NCBI GenBank assembly: GCA_001247695.2
Contig: LGRX02013981.1
Location: forward strand, 1 to 19,129
DNA: 19,129 nt
Source: Cymbomonas tetramitiformis
Lineage: Eukaryota; Chlorophyta; Pyramimonadophyceae; Pyramimonadales; Pyramimonadaceae
Reading direction: 5' to 3'
Position numbers and translations under genes: made by a program. Shown in pieces: positions 6,801 to 13,747 of this stretch (position 1 is its first letter; each line of letters begins with the position of its first letter). Under the pieces are notes generated by a model. It was given only the letters and a program-made list of their open reading frames with translations, searched no databases and had not been told where the DNA came from.

Positions 6801-9761
6801 CCTATCGCGAAATCCACCAAGGTGGCTGTTACCTCCGAGGACACAGCTGAGCCGGTGCGTGCACAACTAGCAGAGTGGATCACCAGTTCCAGCGGCTACA
6901 CCCAGCAAGTCGCGCGACGTCTCAGCCATCAGGACTGGGAAGAACGACTGCAACGCATGTGCAGCCAGGGGCAGAAAGGTACACAGGGGCTAGGCACCGC
7001 CGACGCCGTTCCACGTCGCAGACAGTGGAAGATGGCCTCCATGAAGCTCGCGGGCTATGAGGCACGTCACCGGCAGGCCTTTTCAAGACCTGGAGGCAAG
7101 CCAGCAGAGACGAGCTCAGCCCCAGAATGGGCACCAGTGGCAAAGGAGAAAGAGATGAGGCTGCCTAAGCTGCCTGACACTACGAGAATGGTTGCCATGC
7201 TAGCCAGCGTAACCAACCAGGAGTCACTCCGAGAAAGATACCCCGACATACACGAGGACGAGCTATGCCTCGCGTGGGTCAAGACCGGAGGAAGAGTGGA
7301 GGTGCCCAAGGAGGAGTACCACAGGGTGAGGAAGAGAGCAGCGCGTCACCGTTGGGACGAGCTCATGGGCGAGTTATACATGGTCACCGTCAGTGGTAAG
7401 GAGCTGCTGGTGCCCAAGCCCTGTGACAGGATTCAGCTGGTGCGTGAGCACCATGAGAGGACTGGCCATTGGGGCATCAGGCGGACACTGAACCTGTTGT
7501 GGCAACGCCATTACTGGGCAGGCATGAAACAGGATGTGCGAGCAGTGGTCACTCAGTGCCAGACTTGCCAGAGGGTGAAGACGCACTATGCACGGGAGGA
7601 GGCGATGCTCACGCCGCTGGAAATCAAGTCCTTCATGTACCGCTGGTCCCTGGATTTAGCTTGGCCTACGAAACGCATCACGAAGGCTGGGAACCAACGC
7701 GTCTTGGTCATGATTGAGCACTATACGCGATTCGTCGTGTGCGTTCCAATCCCTGATAAGGAGGCCGCCACCATCGCCAGCGCATTTCGCAATCATGTTC
7801 TATCCGTGTTTGGGGCGCCTGCAGAATGCTTGGTGGACGGGGGCACAGAGTTTGAAGGTGAGTTCTCTGCTCTATGCAAGCAGTGTCTCATTGACCGAAG
7901 AGTGACTTCACCGAGTTCCCCAGAGAGCAATGGCTTGACTGAACGGGTGGTACGCACCCTCAAGTTTTGCTTCAAGAAGATGGCCCTCGACAAGGGCCTG
8001 GACTTCGAGTGGGATGAGATGCTCTGGTCACTCGTACTCAGCTACAATGCAGCTAGGCAGCAGTCGACGGGAGTGGCACCATTCACCTTGCTGTTCGCTC
8101 AGGAAGCCACGGTGCCACCGGATCTTCGTGCTCGACCCGAGTTAGACTTTGGGAAGCAGGAGGAGAAGACACTGGCTGATGACTTGTTACAGCGAGCCGC
8201 CATCGTGAAGAGGCTCATGGTACATGCAGGGTGCAACCTGGAGATCGCCCAGCACCGCGACACCTTACGGTACGAGCACAGGAGGAGTGGCAGCTACGAG
8301 CCGAAGCCGCACCAGTTCAAGGCAGGCGATTTCGTATATATACGACAACAACCGCGCTCTGGCATGGAGGTGGCCACCAAGCCAGCCATCCTAAAGATAG
8401 TCAAGGTGCAAAGAGATGGGGTGGTAGTGTTGGAGGACAGCACGAAGCTGCGGGAGAAGAGCACAGTGCAAAACATTGCACCATGTCACCTACAAGTGAA
8501 AGATCAGTACGACTGCAGTGCAGCCATCCCCAGCAAGCATCTCGCGTGTGAGGCGTGCATGCGGACAGATGGGGAGGCAGCCATGTTGCTGTGTGACACC
8601 TGTAACCGTGGTTATCACACGTGGTGTCTGAATCCAGCGCTGGATGGAGTACCTGAAGGGGATTGGCAATGTCCCAAGTGCTTAGGTGGGACCGTGGTGG
8701 CAGCTGCCGCCGAGGTGAGTGCGTCGATCGTCGACAAGATGGCTGCCATGGAGCTGCAGCTGAGAGAGAAGCTGGGCTCAGATGTGGTATTGTTGCCTGC
8801 AGACGTGGGTCCACATCGTGCAGTGAAGCCGGGGCGTGAAGACCCATGGCAGGCGCTGACATCGCGGCAGATGCTCAGGAAAGAAGGGAGCATGGGGGAT
8901 CTTCCTGACAGAGTGGCCTGGGGAAACCAGGAGGAGCTCAGCAGAGTGATCACAGAAGTGATGCCAGGATTCTGGCATGAGGGCCATCGTACCATCTTGA
9001 GCAGGAAGTGTGCAGAGCAGCACACTCGCGCGAGAAGTCTCCGCAAGGCGTCCACAGTGCAGGCCATGAACCCCGAGGAAGTACAGAAGAGAGGAGATGT
9101 GACGCAATTGAGCAGAGCTCAGGTGAAGATTGCCAGCCAACTGGATTGGGGCTTAGAGTTGGTGATGACAGTTCCTCAGGAGGTCAGACGTTTGGCGCAC
9201 GAGGTGACTTGGGAGAAGATCACACAGGTATGGGATCCTTGGGCTGGCACAGGTGTCATTGGCAAGGTTATGTCGCTGGAATGGCCTCACCTGAAGGTTA
9301 TGAACAATGATTGGAACCCGCAGTTGAAGTGGCACGAAGCCCTTAATGCTTTACAACCGGGCAATTATCGAGCCTGGAAGGAGAAGTATGGGGTGTGTGA
9401 CGCGGTGGTGACCTCACCCTGGTTCGCAGTGCTGGATATTGCGTTGCCATTGGCAGTGCTGGCCAGCCGAGTGGTGGCTTGTATTCATGTGCCATCGCAC
9501 TACATGACAGATATGACAGAAAGCAGGGCACAATACTTTCGTAAGCTGTGTCACGCTGGACGCTTACATGTGATTGGGCACTTGGAGCATGGACCTATTG
9601 GCAGAAGATGCATGTGGGTCATGGTGTTTCGCAATCCTTTGACACGGGCCAGGATGTTGCGAGGAGGAGAAGCTTCTGGAGTGGGTATGTTTACCTTCAG
9701 CATGGGCAAGTTCGCGATGGATGGTGTCACGACAGAAGATGCTGAGCAAGCTCTTGTTTAA
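3828..9761 (+). CDS. Element D polyprotein: RT-RNaseH-C5 MTase-integrase-PHD-second MTase
   Basis: The frame is open from 3774 to TAA 9759-9761, and the first in-frame ATG is 3828 (1977 aa; numbering from there). RT: catalytic YVDD at 201-204. RNase H: D358 (YTDWS), E400, D425, ending near 470. C5-cytosine methyltransferase, about 628-970: motif I CYEPCGGLCAG (about 643-653), motif IV GYPCQDLS with catalytic C736, motif VI ENV 780-782, motif VIII RLR 822-824, a plausible target-recognition and motif X region. Integrase: HHCC zinc finger (H1209, H1214, C1244, C1247), catalytic D1276, D1337, E1372. PHD finger, 1574-1618, C4HC3. Second methyltransferase-like domain: DPWAGTG at 1803-1809 and TSPWF at 1862-1866. 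All core catalytic residues are present. Protease and Gag are absent. Translation may start at 3828 or need an upstream frame or spliced leader. C5 methyltransferases in Gypsy elements are reported from charophyte algae; the full domain combination here is my reading. Confidence 0.93.
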   Translation: MRNVVRRCSYCFANKPQDIKGYHGGAAHATFAIPFKDETKVAYQRPRKYSPGEQEIIDLHCKELLEYGFIEPASQHCRHASNVVVAGKKDHDTGQWTSTRFCVDLRNTNRLSLKDNTLPHRPEELYQRVAKAKFKTTLDATKAFHQIPMTTEEDRDKTAFWWGNQLYRYTSMPFGAAGATAAFIRIMDYELRHLQHCTVAYVDDVCIYSDTAEQHIKDVEAVLRTLGDAGIRLHSGKSTFGSATVDFLGYRIGYNTIGAQDIKCKAIQELPKPEDKTGVRSILGLMNYYKGLVGEPMGPNYSEMARPLNDLLRKEVLDVKEAWGKDQDQALQALKDALCSGRCLKPIDYSKPIFLYTDWSNHGIGAVLGQKDENGVEHICVVISRSLSKTERQYASFQGEMLAVVWAIRTLRQYLHGIHFTLITDHSPLTTLMEKGDLQDQHLRWAISLQEFEFTVQYRPGPKNENADVPSRYPLPSTADETGARLDREGDRAREVGSAERLTRCFTDTICLEVTREPPLGPEVSPEAQVANYCENMVREQLGTSAVHRLFDLHYQEELECNKGVMFDTDHPEVARCSGRLTRVAWDALSQVRPIRGMHSGGSPAIYGDETMEGGKLKVPKKIDTRVIDKSFFREAREEGVVCYEPCGGLCAGLEMLLRCGVKVNKYLYQDISKSSQTVARARCMALSRRHPDLFRAEAAHLEQLPSNIEDTSLIDLVHAGALSGEQWVMVCGYPCQDLSPAGKLAGLEGRHSRLFYQAVRVLSTLQQLQPQRPPAYVLENVSPLSHRENSKIRKEVFPIINSVVGQPVSFDAARAGSYAHRLRAYWSNLFQNQQFNLVMERVDRPPDRYVRDILQRGWKPRRVVTGDRKPHYTANVVGEPMRVLPTILATQNSRAFRAPRAGTVVRKGDDDEVGETREVNLDEKAVAMGYSAGELRAAHGMKDEELAGVLGLAMDRRAMELLYAIAEVSTTKLPKSEESEEEEHGTLAAIPIAKSTKVAVTSEDTAEPVRAQLAEWITSSSGYTQQVARRLSHQDWEERLQRMCSQGQKGTQGLGTADAVPRRRQWKMASMKLAGYEARHRQAFSRPGGKPAETSSAPEWAPVAKEKEMRLPKLPDTTRMVAMLASVTNQESLRERYPDIHEDELCLAWVKTGGRVEVPKEEYHRVRKRAARHRWDELMGELYMVTVSGKELLVPKPCDRIQLVREHHERTGHWGIRRTLNLLWQRHYWAGMKQDVRAVVTQCQTCQRVKTHYAREEAMLTPLEIKSFMYRWSLDLAWPTKRITKAGNQRVLVMIEHYTRFVVCVPIPDKEAATIASAFRNHVLSVFGAPAECLVDGGTEFEGEFSALCKQCLIDRRVTSPSSPESNGLTERVVRTLKFCFKKMALDKGLDFEWDEMLWSLVLSYNAARQQSTGVAPFTLLFAQEATVPPDLRARPELDFGKQEEKTLADDLLQRAAIVKRLMVHAGCNLEIAQHRDTLRYEHRRSGSYEPKPHQFKAGDFVYIRQQPRSGMEVATKPAILKIVKVQRDGVVVLEDSTKLREKSTVQNIAPCHLQVKDQYDCSAAIPSKHLACEACMRTDGEAAMLLCDTCNRGYHTWCLNPALDGVPEGDWQCPKCLGGTVVAAAAEVSASIVDKMAAMELQLREKLGSDVVLLPADVGPHRAVKPGREDPWQALTSRQMLRKEGSMGDLPDRVAWGNQEELSRVITEVMPGFWHEGHRTILSRKCAEQHTRARSLRKASTVQAMNPEEVQKRGDVTQLSRAQVKIASQLDWGLELVMTVPQEVRRLAHEVTWEKITQVWDPWAGTGVIGKVMSLEWPHLKVMNNDWNPQLKWHEALNALQPGNYRAWKEKYGVCDAVVTSPWFAVLDIALPLAVLASRVVACIHVPSHYMTDMTESRAQYFRKLCHAGRLHVIGHLEHGPIGRRCMWVMVFRNPLTRARMLRGGEASGVGMFTFSMGKFAMDGVTTEDAEQALV

Positions 9762-9786
9762 TGTCTGTGCTACCAGTGGCAGCTAC

Positions 9787-9796
9787 AGATGGGGGA
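9787..9796 (+). other. Polypurine-tract-like sequence before repeat A
   Basis: AGATGGGGGA lies immediately before the TGTTGAG start of repeat A and 25 bp after the polyprotein stop. This is the usual position and composition of the plus-strand priming site next to a 3' LTR. It argues that reverse transcription treats repeat A as the start of the 3' LTR. Confidence 0.6.
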
Positions 9797-10020
9797 TGTT
9801 GAGAAAAAGAGCTTGCATAAGTTGTGAGAAGAGATAAGGAGATATCAAAAATTTTGAGATTTTGTATAGTTACAGTAGCAAGCCAATTGTGCAGTCATAT
9901 AAGGCAACATATGCAAAGCCGAGCTAGTGTTATGGAAGCGCTGACAATAAATAAGACTGTTTAGTAGTAGGGCTAGAGAGTTATGCTTTGTGTGGACGCT
10001 TCGTGCATAAGTTCGCGACA
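9797..10020 (+). repeat. Terminal repeat A, left copy
   Basis: A 224-bp segment from TGTTGAG to GCGACA, repeated at 10410-10633 with one mismatch (T/C). It contains a TATA-like TATAAGG (9898-9904) and AATAAA (9946-9951), the signals expected in U3/R of an LTR. It is followed by gc and then by repeat B. Confidence 0.9.
9898..9951 (+). promoter_or_regulatory. TATA-like box and AATAAA signal in repeat A
   Basis: TATAAGG at 9898-9904 and AATAAA at 9946-9951 are 42 bp apart, compatible with a short R region where transcripts start and are polyadenylated. The same pair recurs in the right copy at 10511-10517 and 10559-10564. Assigned from motifs only. Confidence 0.4.
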
Positions 10021-10026
10021 GCTGTC
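10017..10026. other. Palindrome GACAGCTGTC at the A/B junction
   Basis: This perfect 10-bp palindrome consists of the end of repeat A (GACA), the two bases gc, and the start of repeat B (TGTC). The two outer ends of element D are the same GACA and TGTC halves, so the element as inserted looks cut at a copy of this palindrome. Confidence 0.7.
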
Positions 10027-10409
10027 ACAAACCACGGCTTATCGTGTACCTCAGCCGGGTTGTGACACTTGCTGTAGCAGTCTCTGTGACGAACATATGA
10101 CACGCGCTGTACGGTACGCGTGAGGAGTTATGACAGTGAAGAGATACGGAAAGATAAGCGGGTGTTACACTTGTTAATAAGAGATAGTGAGAATAAGTAG
10201 GGCGGCGTAAGAGAGTGAGGCAGACGCTCATTTTTGTTTTGCCTTCGTAACAGTGATTCCGAAAATAGTCAGGACTCGCTTAAGACCGCGAAAACAGCAG
10301 TGTTATGAGATAATTTGTAAGATACAGTATTCTTCTACTTGTAAAGGTATACATTTGTGGACTTGCTCTTGTGCGATAGCGTCAGAACTGTAATTAACAG
10401 TCTTTTTCA
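10023..10409 (+). repeat. Terminal repeat B, right copy
   Basis: A 387-bp near-identical copy of 3042-3425. It lies between the two copies of repeat A, separated by two bases from the left A and joined directly (TTTTTCA|TGTTGAG) to the right A. Confidence 0.9.
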
Positions 10410-10633
10410 TGTTGAGAAAAAGAGCTTGCATAAGTTGTGAGAAGAGATAAGGAGATATCAAAAATTTTGAGATTTTGTATAGTTACAGTAGCAAGCCAAT
10501 TGTGCAGTCATATAAGGCAACATATGCAAAGCCGAGCTAGTGTTACGGAAGCGCTGACAATAAATAAGACTGTTTAGTAGTAGGGCTAGAGAGTTATGCT
10601 TTGTGTGGACGCTTCGTGCATAAGTTCGCGACA
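10410..10633 (+). repeat. Terminal repeat A, right copy
   Basis: A 224-bp copy of 9797-10020 forming the right end of element D. Its last bases GCGACA are followed by the target duplication ATGC and the resumed gag of element 2. Its TATA-like box at 10511-10517 points into that gag. Confidence 0.9.
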
Positions 10634-10637
10634 ATGC
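10634..10637. repeat. Target-site duplication ATGC (right)
   Basis: Matches 3038-3041 across element D. It is also the beginning of the first CATGCAAC-type repeat unit in the gag of element 2. Confidence 0.8.
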
Positions 10638-10681
10638 AACCGGGCATGCAACCCGGCATGCAACCTGGCATGCAACCTGGC
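10634..10681 (+). repeat. Four 12-bp ATGCAACC units (MQPG)
   Basis: Four consecutive 12-bp units ATGCAACCNGGC encode Met-Gln-Pro-Gly. The core CATGCAACC is shared with the larger arrays at 10817, 13748 and, inverted, 16741. Confidence 0.85.
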
Positions 10682-10816
10682 ATGCAGCATATGCCAGGTG
10701 GCATGCAACCCAGCATGCCTCAGAGCCATTTTGTGCACGCCCCCTCTCAAACCTTCCCTTTTATGTTTCATCAACAAGAGGTCGGTTGGAGTGGCATGCA
10801 ACAACATGCAACGGGC

Positions 10817-10942
10817 GTGCAGCCGCATGCAACCAGCATGCAACCGCATGCAACCAGCATGCAACCGCATGCAACCAGCATGCAACCGCATGCAACCAGC
10901 ATGCAACCGCATGCAACCAGCATGCAACCGCATGCAACCGGC
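10817..10942 (+). repeat. Six 21-bp units (MQPHATS) in gag of element 2
   Basis: Six tandem 21-bp units, each holding two CATGCAACC cores in different codon phases (ATG CAA CC and CAT GCA ACC), encode MQPHATS. The first unit starts with GTG and the last ends in Gly. The period is a multiple of three, so length changes keep the frame. Confidence 0.9.
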
Positions 10943-11730
10943 ATGCTCCAGTATGCCCCAGACATGCCATATGCCCCCAGTAGGCCGTCTCCGCCTTTTG
11001 GAATGGCTCTCCACTATGCCACAGGCTCGCCAACCCATGCCCCAGGAGTGTTGACACACGCCCCGTACACGCCCGCGCCGATGTCCACCACCTACGGGGA
11101 CCCATGGACACTACCGGCTTATTTCCCACCGCCTCCACCTCCAGTATATGGAGCTGACCCTGCGTCGGAGGCACGAGCGAGAGAATGGTGGGCAGCGCGA
11201 GAGCGCATGGCCGCTGCGGAGCGGGCGGTGGCGACTGATATGAGAGTGATCCCCCAACGATTGTATCCGACACCGCCGATGGAACCGACTCCCCACATCG
11301 ACACTTCTCCTGACGAGGGTGTGGTAACCCATCAGCCGCCTCATCGTCGCCGTGCCTCGGGGCCAGAGACTCTTGGGAGAACCTTGCCGATACGCACGGA
11401 GCCCCAAGACGTGGTGACCGAGGACTTCTCCCAAGCTCGCGCGTCTCAGCCTGGGAGCACGACATCCGGCTCTGGCTATGAGTCTGCAGCGGGCACTCAG
11501 CATAGCCGCAGACGACGAGAACGGCGTCTCAAGTTGGAGAGGCATCGGAGGAAGGAGTTGACGGACCAGGAGGTGTTGCAGCGGGTGGTGCGCGCTGAGA
11601 CCGCTCGGTTCCTTGCGGAATCCGAGGCGGAAAGCCTGCGCGATCGGATGGCTCAGCTGGAGGCTGCTACAGCGGAGGGCGAGGTGGCCGAGGAACGGCG
11701 TCTGGCAAGAAGACGCCGGGCAAGCTCGAG

Positions 11731-11902
11731 GCCAGGGCGTTGCGCCTCAATGAAGACGCCGGGCAAGCGTGACACGCCGAAAACTGGGAGTAGTGAGCGC
11801 CGCAATCACCGTCATGTGCTCCAGAAGCGCATTCACCGCCACAGAGAACTCCTCGAGGTCATCCATGGCCCGGCCATCCATGGCGAGGCGCAACGCCCCG
11901 GC
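11731..11902. repeat. Fold-back: 18-bp inverted repeats flanking 136 bp in gag of element 2
   Basis: The bases at 11731-11748 are the reverse complement of 11885-11902 with one mismatch. The right arm encodes the RNAPARLA motif shared with the Gag of element 3; the left arm is an inverted copy of it. The minus strand of the enclosed segment reads as a protein-like stretch (MDDLEEFSVAVNALLEHM), suggesting an inverted piece of gag. This lies exactly where the CCHC knuckle should be. Confidence 0.6.
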
Positions 11903-12137
11903 ACGGTTGGCGCGAAGGCCAGGGCAAGTGGCGGCTTGCGTGGAGGTCATTGAGGAGAGAGTCGAGGAGGATTCCCTAAACCCCGAAGAGCTTGAAACGA
12001 TGGAGGAGATCCTCGCTCTGGCGGATGCTGACGTGGACCTCTATGTGGATCTGTGTGCCCTGTGTGACATCACGAGCACCGAGGATCCAGCTTTTCGGAG
12101 TGGGGAGCCGACAGGGGCTCCCGGGCAAGAGGAGTGA
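11886..12137 (+). pseudogene. Element 2 Gag C-terminal block
   Basis: This frame encodes RNAPARLARRPGQVAACVEV, then an acidic stretch with PEELETMEEILALADAD, and ends at TGA 12135-12137. It aligns with the Gag of element 3 just after its zinc knuckle: NAPARLA..PG.VAA.V..IE, then PEE....EE.LALA, then Y..L.AL..I. Both end in an acidic tail followed by TGA, so this is the natural Gag C-terminus. It is in a different frame from the gag N-terminal part (10634 onward), and the knuckle is missing between them. The frame is open upstream to GTG 11769, but translation ahead of the fold-back arm does not resemble Gag. Confidence 0.7.
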
Positions 12138-13747
12138 ATCTCCATCGACCCCGTGGACAGAGGCAGCCCTACACCAATGTGGCAGCCCGTCCTTCATGGC
12201 CCTCGCGGACGTCACGTGACGAGGCCACCGCCTGTACCCCGACAAAGCCCGTCTCACTGCGAGCGCTGCATGCCCCAGTGAGCACAGAGGCTTCATCAGA
12301 TTCGCCCCATGGTGTGGCCGCACGGCCCCCCTCCACCGTCAGCCCGAGGCCCCGTTCATCACGGATTGCCTTCAGTGGCCGAGAGCGCGCACGGCGCGCA
12401 ACCATTTTGAGCAGACGACCCCTCTCAGTGGAGGATCCCCACCCTGCTCGGGGATCATTGACTCCGCCGATAACCCCACCGACAGCACATCCTTGTTGGG
12501 AGACTTACTGTGCCGAACACGGTGTCCCAATTGACCGCGGTAATGTTGATGGACCTCCCCCACGTATCCGAGCTCTACATCACGCGGCACCAACAGTTCA
12601 GCCCAGCGACTACAAGGATCTGCACCTAGCTGCACCGGGGGCCTCCGAGGTGTACCAGAGTTCCCTGGCGGATCAGCGTAGGCGGTTGACATCGTGGAGC
12701 TGGAGAAGCCCGGCCGGGGCTACCTCTGAAAGTGTCCTACTACGACAACTACGCATGACCCTCAAGAAGAAGTCCCCGGCAGAGGCACACAAGATGGCTG
12801 AGCGCAGTCGTCGCCATGCTACACGGCGTCCCGCGACTACACCCTTCAGTCATCGCCAACGGAAGTACGAGTTGGACAAGCTTATACTTGCCCGCTTGCG
12901 TGGTCGCATGGGCGGCACATTGGGCTTGGCCTGGGCAGAGTTGAGCCCACGCGAGCAGCGTCGGGCTGTGGAGCAAGAATACGGGCCGAAGACGAATGTA
13001 CCTCAAGAAGGCCGACCTTGGGAGACGACTGGGCTCCGTCGCCTTCGACGGCGTCAAGCGTCGGCGGCGATATCAATACAGCAAGCCTATCGCTTGTGGC
13101 GACGCCGGCGGGCACAACGAGCGCAAGACACCCCCTTTGACTCCCATGCGCTCAAGACGGCCTCCACATGGACCACGGCAGTCCAGCGGGTCAGACAGTG
13201 CGGCAAGGCGATTGTGCATGCTGTGTTCGGACGTGTTCGACGAGCACACCCACCTCCCAATCCTGCTCCTCTCAAACCAGACGAGACAGTTCTCGCGACA
13301 ACTCTGGGATCGAGCCCCTCGGACCTAACCCACAGCACGGACGAGTCCGAGATGGAGATTCATTGCAGTCAGTACCGGTTGCAGCAACACCGTGAGCAGT
13401 CCTCGGGGGAGGATGCGCCTACCCGTCGTTCAAAGCCTTCGAGGAGTGGGAGGAAGCGTACGACCTTGGACCAGCGGATGAAAGCCTGGAGGAAGAATGA
13501 AGCTGCACGTCTTGCGGCTTGGGAGGCTGCGCGTCTTGCTGCTTGGGAGGGTCTGAGCACGACCCAGCAACCGGCGGGCGAACCTGAGCACCTCGAGGAG
13601 GAGCTGAGTATGACCCAGCAACTGGCAGGCGGATCGGGCAGCATACCGCCAGCATGCAACCAACGTGCTGCATCCTGCCCTAGTCCGCCCGAGGAGGAGC
13701 TGAACATGACCCAGCAGCTGGCGGGAGGACCTAACAGCCCACGCCGG

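Larger units (their letters stand above)
3042..10633 (+). mobile_element. Element D: Ty3-like retrotransposon with DNA methyltransferase and split repeats
   Basis: A 7592-bp insertion with TGTC...GACA ends, flanked by ATGC on both sides and lying inside the gag of element 2. Order of parts: repeat B (3042-3425), leader, a single long ORF (open 3774-9761), polypurine tract, repeat A (9797-10020), two bases gc, repeat B again (10023-10409), repeat A again (10410-10633). The two B copies differ by about four substitutions and a 3-bp indel. The two A copies differ at one base in 224. The ORF is uninterrupted, so insertion is recent relative to the decayed host element. No gag, no protease and no tRNA primer-binding site next to B is evident. 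It is either a native split-direct-repeat element or a circularly permuted insertion of an element with a 613-bp LTR (A-gc-B). Confidence 0.85.
10634..11953 (+). pseudogene. Element 2 gag, main N-terminal part with MQPG and MQPHATS repeats
   Basis: This ORF continues the gag begun at 2864 once element D is skipped. It starts with four MQPG units and then six seven-residue units MQPHATS. A Pro-rich region follows (PAYFPPPPPPVYG), then EARAREWWAARERMAAAERA and a strongly basic, probably helical or coiled-coil segment (about 11505-11730), including RRRRERRLKLERHRRKELT and EAESLRDRMAQLEAATAEG. Coding character is lost near 11730, where a fold-back begins, and the frame ends at TGA 11951-11953. 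No capsid core or zinc knuckle is present, although a related Gag in the window (17674-18387) has one just before the C-terminal block shared with 11886-12137. The ATG at 10634 immediately follows element D and could create a new start, but the original start was upstream. The Gag role is inferred from position and homology. Confidence 0.6.

Noticed and set aside
8300..8510. Chromodomain after the integrase
   Set aside because: The segment looks like the small GPY/SH3-like region after Ty3 integrases (FKAGDFVYIRQ), without the aromatic cage pattern of a chromodomain; a PHD finger follows instead.
9797..10633. A separate small element with A copies as its LTRs and B inside
   Set aside because: Flanks GGGGA and ATGCA do not match as a target duplication, and B at 3042 would remain unexplained. 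The nested model explains all four repeats.
10586..11465. Long minus-strand ORFs opposite the gag repeats
   Set aside because: They exist because a 21-bp unit without stops stays open in any frame. Their translations are just reversed repeats with no domain, while the plus strand has homologous Gag blocks.
11747..11950. Minus-strand 67-codon ORF as a real gene
   Set aside because: Protein-like, but bounded by the fold-back arms. It is more simply an inverted fragment of the gag than a separate gene.
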